A DNA stretch of 64,000 nucleotides, taken from NCBI RefSeq assembly GCF_022267315.1, contig NZ_JAIKLE010000016.1, forward strand, positions 62,001 to 126,000. The letters are read 5' to 3'. Under the pieces are notes generated by a model, which did not search any database, was not told where the DNA came from, and was given only the letters and a program-made list of their open reading frames with translations. The position numbers and the translations under genes were made by a program. Shown here piece after piece: positions 18,541-27,304 of the stretch (positions are counted from its first letter, which is position 1; every line of letters begins with the position of its first letter). The stretch is from Maribellus maritimus. Its GTDB lineage: Bacteria > Bacteroidota > Bacteroidia > Bacteroidales > Prolixibacteraceae.

Positions 18541-19191
18541 ATGAAAAAAATAATCATCCTTGTTCTGATGCTGATTTTTGGTAACGATTTAATTCATGCT
18601 CAAAAGATCGTTAACGAAAAAGTTGATGTAAAAGGTTCAAAAGTAGAAATGAAGCTAAGTTTTGCCGATAATATCAAAATAGAAGCCTGGAAAAATAACT
18701 TTATTGAACTTCAGGTTACGGTTGATATCAAAAACAATACATTTAACGACTATTACAGCCTGGAAGTTAAAAACAAAAACGGGAAAACAAGTATTGAGGA
18801 AGTTGTTGACTTTGACGGAATCAAAAAAAAGATAGGAGAAAGAGATCAATACAACTTTAATACTGATATTAATTACACGCTAAAAGTTCCCGGCAATCTC
18901 GAGTTCAGTCTGAACACAATCTCGGGAGAAATTGAACTGATGGGGTGTGTGGGAGAGATGGAAATTAAAACCGTGAGTGGTTTTATAGACTATTCTGTAC
19001 CGGAAAGTCATAAAGCAAATATTGATTTATCGACTGTAACAGGAGACGTATATTCAAACCTGGTTTTTGACAACAAACCGCCAAAGGAAATTTCGTGGGT
19101 AGGCACAAATCGCGAATTATCATTAAACGGAGGGAATACCGGTGTTGAATTGAAAACAGTAAGCGGAGACATTTTCCTGAGGAAATATTAG
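18541..19191 (+). CDS. Exported DUF4097-type protein (second of pair)
   Basis: 216 residues, with a signal peptide ending near LIHAQ. The body repeats the DUF4097 strand pattern (SFADNIKIEAWKNN, TISGEIELMG, GEMEIKTVSGFIDYS, LKTVSGDIFLRKY). The C-terminal motif SGDIFLRKY mirrors SGNIYLRKK in the preceding gene, showing a tandem duplication. A strong terminator follows, so the sigma-anti-sigma-DUF4097 pair forms one operon. Confidence 0.85.
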   Translation: MKKIIILVLMLIFGNDLIHAQKIVNEKVDVKGSKVEMKLSFADNIKIEAWKNNFIELQVTVDIKNNTFNDYYSLEVKNKNGKTSIEEVVDFDGIKKKIGERDQYNFNTDINYTLKVPGNLEFSLNTISGEIELMGCVGEMEIKTVSGFIDYSVPESHKANIDLSTVTGDVYSNLVFDNKPPKEISWVGTNRELSLNGGNTGVELKTVSGDIFLRKY

Positions 19192-19213
19192 AGTTAATTT
19201 CTCATTTTACAAA

Positions 19214-19250
19214 AATAACTGATTGGTGAATTCCGGTCAGTTATTTTTTT
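19214..19250 (+). terminator. Intrinsic terminator of the sigma-factor operon
   Basis: AATAACTGA pairs with TCAGTTATT, with an inner TTGG/CCGG stem, followed by a T-tract. It starts 23 bases after the second DUF4097 stop. Confidence 0.85.
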
Positions 19251-19398
19251 ATATTCTGCTATCAGTTACCTAACTAAGCAGACCTGACAAAACACTGATT
19301 TCCAAAAAAAACAGCGCACGTGTGCTTAAAAATATATAATATTGCTGGCAAAACAAACTGATGGGATCAAGCGTTCAATAAAAAAATTGATTGGCCGA

Positions 19399-21804
19399 AT
19401 GTCAAAATTCAAAATTGAAATACAAATCACTCTTCTTTCTTTAATTATTGGCGCCGCTGTTGTAACATCGGGGTATTATGCGTATAAAAGTCTGTCCAAC
19501 ATTGTCCAGTCCATCCACCAGGAAACCATACCGGATTACCAGCTTTTCCTGGTAAAAGATTTAACAGCCGATTTAGCTTCACTTGAAAACAATGCAAGGC
19601 TCTATATTCTTACCAATAAAAACGAAGACCTGGCCCCCTATCAAACGCTGCAAAAACAGATTGTTTCAAAAATTGAAGATCTCAATCTGCTTACGGCCGA
19701 AAACGAAATTGGTGTGCCGGTGATTGATTCACTCACTTTTCTGGCTTTTCAAAAGATTGAACTGTGGCAAAAAATCCTGAACTTACATCAATCAATGCAG
19801 AATGTTGATACAACATCGTTTATAGAAATCTATTCAAAACTTGAAGAGGAAAAATTAGACACGATAAGAACGGAAACGGAAAAAAAAGGGATATTCAGAA
19901 AAATATTTGGCGGTAAAAAAACCATTGTTGACACCACCATTGTTAAACGGGAACTTGAACCGGAAGAAATAAGAGAACAAATTCAAAGTCTGGAAACAGA
20001 AATAAATGAAATCAGGGAAAAAGGAGAAGAAAAAAATATTCTCGAATCGAAATTGATAGAGGAGAATATGGTAATAGTACATCAGATAAACGAATTGGTT
20101 GCATTAGCTGAAAAAAATGAAAGCGACAAACTCATCGCAAAAACCGATGAAGCTGACCGCCTTGCAGAATTAACATATAAACGATTGGCTGGTTTTACCA
20201 TCCTCGCAGTAATTCTCCTGTTGGTTGTTTTGTTTGTTCTGTTCAATTATCTGAAAAAAATGCGAGACTACCAGCGGGCTTTAAAAAAAGCCAAGTTGGA
20301 AGCTGAAAACCTTGCGGTTGCTAAAGAAAAATTTGCTGCAAATGTTAGTCACGAGCTAAGGACTCCGGTAAACGCTATTTATGGTTTAACCGAACAACTC
20401 CATCAAAAATCTTTTGACCATACAACCAAAGAACTGGTTTCTGTCCTTTCAAAATCGGCAATTCATCTAAAAAATGTAATAAACGATACGCTCGACTTTT
20501 CTAAAATTCAGGCAAACAAGCTAAAGCTCGAAAAAACAGATTTTTCACCCGAAGAGGTTTTTAAAGAAGTAATCGCTCTTCAAAAATTTGAAGCAGAGAA
20601 AAAAAACAACGAGTTAAAATTTGTTTGGTCGGGAGAGCGACCGGAAGCAATAGTTGGCGATCCACTCCGGTTAAAACAAATTCTGATCAACCTGTTGGGA
20701 AATGCAATCAAATTTACACAAAACGGAAAAATTTCACTGGTTGTCGAAACTCAAAAAACAGAAACCAGCTTTTTCCGGTTTAACATCCGTGTAATTGATA
20801 CCGGTATTGGAATTTCAGAAGAAAACCTTAACATCATTTTTGATGAATACGTACAGGCAGAAAACACTGAAGGCATAAAATACCAGGGCACCGGGCTTGG
20901 TCTTTCCATTGTTAAAAAACTGGTTGAATTACATGATGGAACTATTAGCATAGAAAGTACCCCGGGAAAAGGAACAACTATTATGCTTGAAATTCCTTAC
21001 AAAGAGGGGAAAAAACAAAATATTCCCGGAACTGATTTTAAAACAGTTGAAGTACCGGAGGCCTATAAAAATCTAACATTCCTGATTGCAGATGACACGG
21101 AATTCAATCGTTTTCTTCTGAAAGGAATCTTAAAAAAATGGGGGACAAAATTCGAAGAAGTTACCAATGGCAACAAAGTGGTTGAAGCTGCTCTTTTAAA
21201 TAACTTTGACCTTATTTTTATGGATTTAAGGATGCCGGGCAAAAATGGTTTTGAGGCCACGAAAGAAATCCTTCACAAAAAGCCGGAAGCTAAAATAATA
21301 GCCATTTCAGCTTCAAATGAAGAAACTGAAAAACAAAAATGTCTGGATGCAGGAATGCGTGGATTTCTTTCCAAACCTTTTTCCGAAAACACGCTGTTCT
21401 CAACATTAAGTTCAATCATTAAGATTGAGGAAACAGCTAAAAATCCGAAGCCGGTTTCGCCGGTAGATATTTCAGAACTGAAAAGACTTGCGGGCGATGA
21501 TGACACTTTTTTAAAAGAACTGATCGAACTTTTTATTAAATCGAGTACAAATGGTTTGGCAGCTATTGAAAAAGCTTTAAAATATTACGACTGGAATACC
21601 ATCAGGGAAACCACACATAAAATGGCGGTTCCATACAAACATTTAGACAAAATAAGTTTATATGAAAAAGTTAAAGAAATTGAAAAATTAGCAGAAAAGA
21701 AACTAAATATAAATACTATTCGTTCGTTGTTTACTGAAGTTAAAGATGAGACAGAAGAAATAATCATATTTTTAAAAAAATATTTAAATGAAGCTCCTGA
21801 ATAA
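19399..21804 (+). CDS. Hybrid sensor histidine kinase (HK-REC-HPt)
   Basis: 801 residues from the ATG at 19399 (MSKFKIEI); the frame opens at a TTG 57 bases upstream. Order: membrane helix at about 9-30, a roughly 230-residue helical periplasmic sensor rich in coiled-coil-like heptads, and a second helix near 260-285. HisKA follows with phospho-His in ANVSHELRTP (about 318), then HATPase (NLLGNAIKFTQNGK; DTGIGI; GTGLGLSIVKK). Next are a receiver (LIADDTEFN; acceptor Asp in IFMDLRMPG) and a C-terminal HPt domain (THKMAVPYKH). The sensor fold is not recognised. The next gene is a sigma-54 response regulator, the likely phosphorelay output. Confidence 0.93.
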   Translation: MSKFKIEIQITLLSLIIGAAVVTSGYYAYKSLSNIVQSIHQETIPDYQLFLVKDLTADLASLENNARLYILTNKNEDLAPYQTLQKQIVSKIEDLNLLTAENEIGVPVIDSLTFLAFQKIELWQKILNLHQSMQNVDTTSFIEIYSKLEEEKLDTIRTETEKKGIFRKIFGGKKTIVDTTIVKRELEPEEIREQIQSLETEINEIREKGEEKNILESKLIEENMVIVHQINELVALAEKNESDKLIAKTDEADRLAELTYKRLAGFTILAVILLLVVLFVLFNYLKKMRDYQRALKKAKLEAENLAVAKEKFAANVSHELRTPVNAIYGLTEQLHQKSFDHTTKELVSVLSKSAIHLKNVINDTLDFSKIQANKLKLEKTDFSPEEVFKEVIALQKFEAEKKNNELKFVWSGERPEAIVGDPLRLKQILINLLGNAIKFTQNGKISLVVETQKTETSFFRFNIRVIDTGIGISEENLNIIFDEYVQAENTEGIKYQGTGLGLSIVKKLVELHDGTISIESTPGKGTTIMLEIPYKEGKKQNIPGTDFKTVEVPEAYKNLTFLIADDTEFNRFLLKGILKKWGTKFEEVTNGNKVVEAALLNNFDLIFMDLRMPGKNGFEATKEILHKKPEAKIIAISASNEETEKQKCLDAGMRGFLSKPFSENTLFSTLSSIIKIEETAKNPKPVSPVDISELKRLAGDDDTFLKELIELFIKSSTNGLAAIEKALKYYDWNTIRETTHKMAVPYKHLDKISLYEKVKEIEKLAEKKLNINTIRSLFTEVKDETEEIIIFLKKYLNEAPE

Positions 21805-21881
21805 AATCTTTTTTTTAACCAACTTTGCATCAGCAGCAAAAATCAGGGAAAAAAATTCATTAACCGGTTTAAATAAGTAAC

Positions 21882-23228
21882 ATGGACGAAAGACCATTTA
21901 AAATATTTGTTGTTGAAGATGACGAATGGTATAACAGATTGCTGGTACACAATCTTTCCATGAATCCGGATTATGAAATAGAGTCGTTTTCTTCAGGAAA
22001 AGAATGTTTAAATAATTTACATAAAAATCCGGATGTCGTAACGCTCGATTATCGCCTGCCCGACATGAAAGGGTTGGAAATTCTAAAACAGATAAAATCG
22101 GAAAACGAAGAAATACAAGTTATTTTAATTTCAGAACAGGATGAAATAGAAGTAGTTGTTGAACTGCTAAAATACGGTGCCTACGATTATATTGTAAAAT
22201 CGAAAGATATTCGGGAGCGTTTGTTAAATACAGTAAACAATATCCGAAAAGGAGAGCGCCTGAAACGTGAAATTGTAACCTTGAGAAGTGAGGTTAAAAA
22301 GAAATACAATTTTGAAAATACGATTATTGGAAACAGCGCTGCTACAAAAAAAATATTCAGTTTAATTGAAAAAGCCACCCGAACAAACATTTCGGTAATG
22401 GTTACCGGCGAAACCGGAACAGGAAAAGAGCTGGTTGCCAAAGCAATTCATTATAATTCTCAGCGAGCCAACAAGCCTTTTATCGCCGTAAATATGGCAG
22501 CTATCCCAAAAGATTTAACCGAAAGTGAGTTGTTCGGACACGAAAAAGGTGCTTTTACAGGTGCTAACATCCGCCGGATTGGAAAGTTTGAAGAAGCGAA
22601 TGGCGGAACACTTTTCCTGGATGAAATAGCGGAGATGGATATTTCACTACAAGCCAAGCTTTTAAGAGCACTCCAGGAAAAAGAAATTGTGAGAATAGGA
22701 AGTAACAAGTCAATAAAAACCGACTGTCGGATTATTGTTGCAACCAACCAAAACCTCCAGGATGCTGTTCTGAAAGGAAATTTCAGGCAGGATTTGTATT
22801 ACCGGTTATTTGGATTATCGATTGAACTGCCGGCATTACGCAACCGGGGCAACGATATAATTATTCTCTCAAAACACTTTATAAAAGAATTTTGTACCGA
22901 AAATAAACTTCCTGTAAAAAGCCTCACCGCGTCTGCAGTTGAGAAACTACGATCCTACTCATTTCCGGGAAATATCAGAGAATTAAAATCGGTTATTGAG
23001 CTCGCCATTACACTCTCCGACAATGAAGAAATTACGGATGAAAGTATTGTTTTAGGAAACGACGCGCTTTTTAGCGACAAGCTTGATGGTGAAATGAGTT
23101 TGCGTGAGTACAATATCCGCATCGTAAAAAAATACCTCGATAAATACGATAACAATACCAAAATTGTTGCTGACAAGCTTGACATCGGCGTTGCAACAAT
23201 TTATCGGATGCTTAAAGAAACAAAGTAG
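21882..23228 (+). CDS. Sigma-54-dependent response regulator (NtrC family)
   Basis: 448 residues. The receiver domain has acidic residues in VVEDDEW and acceptor Asp56 (TLDYRLPDMKG). The AAA+ domain has Walker A GETGTGKE at 176-183, the sigma-54 contact loop GAFTGA at 223-228, and Walker B LFLDEIAEM. The C-terminal helix-turn-helix of the Fis type ends in VADKLDIGVATIYRML. It binds upstream of sigma-54 promoters and remodels the closed complex using ATP. Right after it lie two matching palindromes and a sigma-54-like promoter in front of the gene at 23430. Confidence 0.96.
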   Translation: MDERPFKIFVVEDDEWYNRLLVHNLSMNPDYEIESFSSGKECLNNLHKNPDVVTLDYRLPDMKGLEILKQIKSENEEIQVILISEQDEIEVVVELLKYGAYDYIVKSKDIRERLLNTVNNIRKGERLKREIVTLRSEVKKKYNFENTIIGNSAATKKIFSLIEKATRTNISVMVTGETGTGKELVAKAIHYNSQRANKPFIAVNMAAIPKDLTESELFGHEKGAFTGANIRRIGKFEEANGGTLFLDEIAEMDISLQAKLLRALQEKEIVRIGSNKSIKTDCRIIVATNQNLQDAVLKGNFRQDLYYRLFGLSIELPALRNRGNDIIILSKHFIKEFCTENKLPVKSLTASAVEKLRSYSFPGNIRELKSVIELAITLSDNEEITDESIVLGNDALFSDKLDGEMSLREYNIRIVKKYLDKYDNNTKIVADKLDIGVATIYRMLKETK

Positions 23229-23263
23229 CCAAAAAAACCAAATTTATTTCTCTTCATGAATTG

Positions 23264-23297
23264 TTATCATTTTGATAATACCTTATCATTTTGACAA
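23264..23297. promoter_or_regulatory. Tandem palindromes: likely activator (UAS) sites
   Basis: Box 1 at 23264-23278 is a perfect dyad, TTATCA-TTT-TGATAA. Box 2 at 23283-23297 repeats it with one change, TTATCA-TTT-TGACAA. The centres are 19 bases apart, close to two helical turns, and about 75-100 bases upstream of the sigma-54-like promoter. This is the spacing used by NtrC-type enhancer sites, and the activator gene ends 36 bases upstream. Confidence 0.7.
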
Positions 23298-23363
23298 CTA
23301 CCCAGCCACCCTTCAAGAACATAAAACATTAAAAACCAAACAATTGTAAAAACACAAATTGCT

Positions 23364-23380
23364 TGGCACATGGTTTGGCA
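23364..23380 (+). promoter_or_regulatory. Sigma-54-like -24/-12 promoter
   Basis: TGGCAC (23364-23369) followed by TTTGGCA (23374-23380) resembles the TGGCAC-N5-TTGCW element. The -24 half is perfect. The -12 half is either TTGG at the exact spacing or GC displaced by one base (11 rather than 10 bases between GG and GC). It lies about 50 bases before the ATG at 23430. Confidence 0.6.
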
Positions 23381-23414
23381 TTACGTGCAGTGTCAAACAA
23401 AAATTTAATTTAAC

Positions 23415-23421
23415 GAGGAGG
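23415..23421 (+). promoter_or_regulatory. Strong Shine-Dalgarno site
   Basis: GAGGAGG sits 8 bases before the ATG at 23430. Such a full match is unusual in this window, where most genes lack any purine-rich site. It supports that start and suggests strong translation. Confidence 0.75.
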
Positions 23422-23429
23422 AAAACGTT

Positions 23430-24359
23430 ATGAAAACCGAAAAAAATTCAATGTTAAAATGGATTGTGATTGGAGTGTTTGCTATAGTTGTTGTAATTGC
23501 AGGTATTATAATCTATAACAATAAATCACACATTGATGAATTAAGCAATCAGAATGCTGATTTGAATATGACCATAGAAGAAAGAGATTCGTTGGTAAAT
23601 GAAATGGCAAATACTTTCGATGAGATCGAAGAAAATCTGACATTCATCCGTGAAAAAAGAAGCCAACTGGTTTTAGATCAGGCCGAAGGAAAACAAGACC
23701 AGAAAAAAGTTCTGGTTGCCGATATTAAATTAATGAACGAAATGCTGGAAGAAAGCAGTAAAAAAATCGATGAGCTGGAAAAACAGTTAAAATCTTCCGG
23801 TATTGAAATCAAATCATTCAGAAACAAAATCGCCAAACTTAGTGAAAGTATTAAACAACAGGATGAAAATATCCAGGTGCTAAAAACAGAATTGGAAAAA
23901 CGCGATTACCAGATTGCTGAAATGGATCTTCAGATTGAAAAAATGGACAGCCAAATGGTAGTTATGGAAACTGACCTTGTAGTTAAAGCTGATTCTATTA
24001 AAAATGCCAACAATTTAATTGCAGAACAGGATAGTGAATTGAATAAAGCATTCTTTGCATCCGGTTCGTTTGATGAATTGGCAGATAACGGAGTTCTTAC
24101 CAAAGAAGGTGGTTTTCTTGGAATTGGGAAAAACAAAACGATAAAAGAGGATTTTAACGAAACTTATTTCACAGAGCTTGATAAAAGGAATACCAATTAT
24201 TTTCCTCTTTTCGTAAAAAAAGCAAAAATAATTACTGAACATCCTGACAGTTCATTCCGCTTTATCGAGGAAGACAACCTGATCACTTATCTTGAAATTG
24301 AAAATCCGGAGGAATTTTGGAAAGTAAGTAAATACGCCGTTGTAGAAACAAAACAATAA
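23430..24359 (+). CDS. Membrane-anchored coiled-coil protein under probable sigma-54 control
   Basis: 309 residues. A short basic N-terminus is followed by one membrane helix at about 10-30 (WIVIGVFAIVVVIAGIIIY), with no cleavage site. Residues of about 35-205 form a long heptad coiled coil (LNMTIEERDSLVNEM, IQVLKTELEKRDYQ, IEKMDSQMVVMETDL). The last ~100 residues are a compact domain (SGSFDELADNGVLTKEGGFLGIGKNKTIKEDF...). Similar proteins occur in Bacteroidota without a known function. It follows a hybrid kinase, an NtrC-like activator, tandem palindromes and a sigma-54-like promoter, so its expression is likely signal-controlled. Confidence 0.8.
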   Translation: MKTEKNSMLKWIVIGVFAIVVVIAGIIIYNNKSHIDELSNQNADLNMTIEERDSLVNEMANTFDEIEENLTFIREKRSQLVLDQAEGKQDQKKVLVADIKLMNEMLEESSKKIDELEKQLKSSGIEIKSFRNKIAKLSESIKQQDENIQVLKTELEKRDYQIAEMDLQIEKMDSQMVVMETDLVVKADSIKNANNLIAEQDSELNKAFFASGSFDELADNGVLTKEGGFLGIGKNKTIKEDFNETYFTELDKRNTNYFPLFVKKAKIITEHPDSSFRFIEEDNLITYLEIENPEEFWKVSKYAVVETKQ

Positions 24360-24541
24360 TTAAAAACCGGGAGTTCCGCCTTAACCGGGTGGGTTTCCTG
24401 TTTTCCCCTAAAAATACACCTGTTTTATTGAGACTCATAAAAAGGTCTGGAAAATTTCGTCTCTACTAAATATAAGTTGTTGGAAGCAAGTTAATTAATT
24501 TGGTATTACCATTAACGTGAATATAAAAGCGGAAAACAACG
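24360..24541 (+). other. Untranslated stretch or candidate small RNA before a terminator
   Basis: After the coiled-coil gene there is a weak hairpin (AAACC / GGTTT, about 24363-24396), then about 140 bases without an ORF before a very strong terminator at 24542. Either the mRNA has a long 3' UTR or an independent small RNA ends there. No promoter is convincing. Confidence 0.35.
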
Positions 24542-24571
24542 AACTCCGGAGGACAATCTCCGGAGTTTTTT
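24542..24571 (+). terminator. Very strong intrinsic terminator
   Basis: A perfect ten-base stem AACTCCGGAG / CTCCGGAGTT with a 6-base loop is followed by a T-tract. It lies 182 bases beyond the stop of the coiled-coil gene. Confidence 0.92.
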
Positions 24572-24665
24572 TATTATTGACATTTATTCATATTTAATCT
24601 TACTGTATTTTAAAAACCGAACATTCAGGTAATTTTCATAAATTTATCGGTTAAATTATAAAATT

Positions 24666-26306
24666 ATGGCATTACCTGATTTAGCTAAACTTTACACCAA
24701 CGCATTCCACAAGAATTGGGATAATCTTGCATTTTCAGATTATGAAGGAAAAGATTTTAAATACAAGGAAGTTGCAGCGAACATAAAATCGCTCCATCTT
24801 TTTTACCAGATAATGGGAATAAAAAAAGGGGACAAAATTGCCGTTTTAGGGCGAAATTCAGCAAACTGGGCAACAGTCTTTCTTTCTGCGATTTCGTCAC
24901 GTATTGTAATCGTTCCCATTCTTCCGGATTTTAATAAATCCAATACAAATCATATTATCAATCATTCTGAAGCACGAATTGTAATTGGGGGAAAACAATT
25001 ACTTGAAAAGGTTGATTTTCAAAATGAAGGAAAGGTTGAAGCAGTTATCGCTTTGGATGATTTCTCTTTTCATATTGCTAAAGACGAAAATGTAAAATAT
25101 AAACTGGAAGATGCTTTTGAATATTACAAAAAAAATAAACTAAGCCGGGAGGGATTTCAGTTTGAAAAATGGGACAAAGAAGCAACCTGCGTAATTTCAT
25201 ACACATCGGGAACTTCCGGTTTTACCAAGGGAGTTATGATTCCTGAACGCAGCCTGGTTTCAAACATTATTTTTGCTCAGGAACACATGCCTTTACAAGC
25301 CGACGACAAAATCGTTTCGTTTTTGCCTATGGCACATGTTTACGGATTATTGTTCGAATTTTTATTCCCGACAACTTTAGGTTGCCATATTACTTTCCTG
25401 AACAAAATACCCTCTCCTGCTGTAATAACAAAAGTTTTTGGCGAAATAAAACCTCATCTTATTCTTTCCGTTCCACTAATAATTGAAAAGATTTATAAAA
25501 AGCGTCTGTTGCCAACACTCCAAAAAACTTCAATAAAAATATTACTCGGCACTCCGCTTATATCAAAAATAATTCTGAAAAAAATCAGGGGAAAACTGGT
25601 TGAAACTTTTGGAGGGCGTTTCTACGAAATTGTCATTGGAGGTGCCCCCTTAAGTGCCGATGTGGAAAAATTCTTTAAACGAATCAACTTTCCTCTTACC
25701 GTTGGATATGGCATGACCGAATGTGGCCCGCTTATTAGTTATGATGCCTGGAACAAAACAATGCCTTCTTCTGCCGGAAAATTGGTTGACCGAATGGAAG
25801 TACGGATTGATTCAGAGGATCCCTACAATGTTGTAGGAGAGATTCAGGTAAAAGGAGAAAATGTAATGGTGGGCTATTACAAAAATGAAAAAGATACAGA
25901 AGCCGCATTTACCGAAGACGGATGGTTAAAAACAGGTGACTTGGGCATTATTGATAAAAACAACTTTATTTACATTAAGGGTCGTTCCAAGAATATGATT
26001 TTGGGACCTTCCGGGCAGAATATTTATCCCGAAGAAATTGAAGCAAAAATCAGTAATCTCCCTTACATTGCCGAATGTGTTGTAATTGATCGTAACGGAA
26101 AAATGGTTGCACTTGTGTATCCTGATTTTGAAGCTGTTCAAGCTGAAAAAATGCCAGAAGCCGAGATTCCTAAATTGATGGAAGAAAACAGGAAAAACGT
26201 TAACCATGAGCTTCCAAAATACGAGCAAATTAGCACCTTTGAGATTGTAAACGAAGAATTTGAAAAAACACCTAAAAAAAATATAAAACGATTTAAATAC
26301 GTTTAA
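24666..26306 (+). CDS. AMP-dependent long-chain acyl-CoA synthetase-like ligase
   Basis: 546 residues, cytoplasmic. The AMP-binding P-loop is SYTSGTSGFTKGV (near residues 178-190). Further motifs are YGMTECGPL (A5-like), the GWLKTGDLGIID adenylate motif, and the hinge and C-terminal lysine region (KGRSKNMI; KTPKKNIKRF). The family activates fatty acids as acyl-AMP and then acyl-CoA. The chain length used is unknown. It is a stand-alone gene bounded by terminators at 24542 and 26309. Confidence 0.93.
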   Translation: MALPDLAKLYTNAFHKNWDNLAFSDYEGKDFKYKEVAANIKSLHLFYQIMGIKKGDKIAVLGRNSANWATVFLSAISSRIVIVPILPDFNKSNTNHIINHSEARIVIGGKQLLEKVDFQNEGKVEAVIALDDFSFHIAKDENVKYKLEDAFEYYKKNKLSREGFQFEKWDKEATCVISYTSGTSGFTKGVMIPERSLVSNIIFAQEHMPLQADDKIVSFLPMAHVYGLLFEFLFPTTLGCHITFLNKIPSPAVITKVFGEIKPHLILSVPLIIEKIYKKRLLPTLQKTSIKILLGTPLISKIILKKIRGKLVETFGGRFYEIVIGGAPLSADVEKFFKRINFPLTVGYGMTECGPLISYDAWNKTMPSSAGKLVDRMEVRIDSEDPYNVVGEIQVKGENVMVGYYKNEKDTEAAFTEDGWLKTGDLGIIDKNNFIYIKGRSKNMILGPSGQNIYPEEIEAKISNLPYIAECVVIDRNGKMVALVYPDFEAVQAEKMPEAEIPKLMEENRKNVNHELPKYEQISTFEIVNEEFEKTPKKNIKRFKYV

Positions 26307-26308
26307 AA

Positions 26309-26336
26309 AAATGCCTTCTGTTCTACGAAGGCATTT
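26309..26336. terminator. Bidirectional terminator between convergent genes
   Basis: AAATGCCTTC pairs perfectly with GAAGGCATTT around an eight-base loop. It sits between the ends of the acyl-CoA ligase (26306) and mscS copy 2 (26345). A-runs and T-runs on both sides serve both directions. Confidence 0.85.
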
Positions 26337-26344
26337 TACGCAAC

Positions 26345-27166
26345 TTAGAACTTATTTTTCATATGCACATCCACCTGCGGAAATGGAATTGTAACTCCTG
26401 CGGCATCCAATGCTAGTTTACCCTCTTCATAGACGCTGAAATAAACGTTCCAGTAATCGACAGGTTTTGCATATGGGCGAACCGCAAGGTTTACCGAACT
26501 GTCGGCAAGTTCAGCAACTCCAACAAACGGAGCCGGATCTTTTAATACATTTGGATGACTGTTTAGTATTCCCAGCAAAATATTTTTGGCTTCCTTTATA
26601 TTTGATTCATAAGAAATTCCAAAAGTTAAGTCAACACGAATTACACCTTCAGTAGTATAGTTAACTATGTCGCTACTTGAAACAGCTGAATTTGGTAAAA
26701 TAACCGTTTTACTTTCCGGGGTAAGCAATATGGTTACAAAAATGTGAATCTCCTTAACAACACCTAAATGCCCCTGAGATTCAATTAAATCTCCCACTTT
26801 AAAAGGTTTAAAAAGCAGAATCATAACTCCTCCGGCAAAATTTGCCAGCGTTCCTTGTAAAGCCAGGCCAACTGCAAGACCGGCTGCCCCTATGATAGCA
26901 ATAAAAGAAGTAGTTTTAATGCCAACCATTTCGGCTATACTTATCAACAATAAAACCTTAAGTAAAATTCCAAACAGGCTTTTAAGAAAGCCCCGAAGCG
27001 ACACGTTCACTTCTCTTTTTTCCATTACACGTCCGGTAACTTTTACAACACGCCGAATTATCCAAAGGCCGACAATTAAAATAACGATTGCCATGATTAC
27101 CTTTAAGCCATAAGCTACTATAAACTCAGAAGCTCTGTTTAGTAAATCTTCATAATTTGGGTTCAT
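26345..27166 (-). CDS. Small mechanosensitive channel, MscS family (copy 2)
   Basis: 273 residues from the ATG at 27166 (MNPNYEDLL); an in-frame ATG 30 bases upstream adds an atypical leader. It has three membrane helices, the pore helix IIGAAGLAVGLALQGTLANFAGG, and the beta-domain motif FKVGDLIESQGHLGVVKEI. The cage domain ends in IPFPQVDVHM. It closely parallels the channel at 11112-11924, so the two arose by duplication. It is a stretch-activated solute release valve of the inner membrane. Confidence 0.95.
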   Translation of the reverse strand: MNPNYEDLLNRASEFIVAYGLKVIMAIVILIVGLWIIRRVVKVTGRVMEKREVNVSLRGFLKSLFGILLKVLLLISIAEMVGIKTTSFIAIIGAAGLAVGLALQGTLANFAGGVMILLFKPFKVGDLIESQGHLGVVKEIHIFVTILLTPESKTVILPNSAVSSSDIVNYTTEGVIRVDLTFGISYESNIKEAKNILLGILNSHPNVLKDPAPFVGVAELADSSVNLAVRPYAKPVDYWNVYFSVYEEGKLALDAAGVTIPFPQVDVHMKNKF

Positions 27167-27272
27167 GATTATTTTATTTGATGAAACATAAATCAAATTA
27201 CGGAAAATAAATTTCCAATCAAATTTTTATGATTGATTGAGACTATAAAGGACAATTAAACCTATATTTTAT

Positions 27273-27280
27273 TACATTTG
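27273..27280 (+). promoter_or_regulatory. Bacteroidota-type -7 element for the DUF5009 operon
   Basis: TACATTTG matches TAnnTTTG exactly, 25 bases before the ATG at 27305. Its position rules out an alternative in-frame start at 27278. Confidence 0.5.
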
Positions 27281-27304
27281 AATCTCAACCAACTAAAATT
27301 TATT

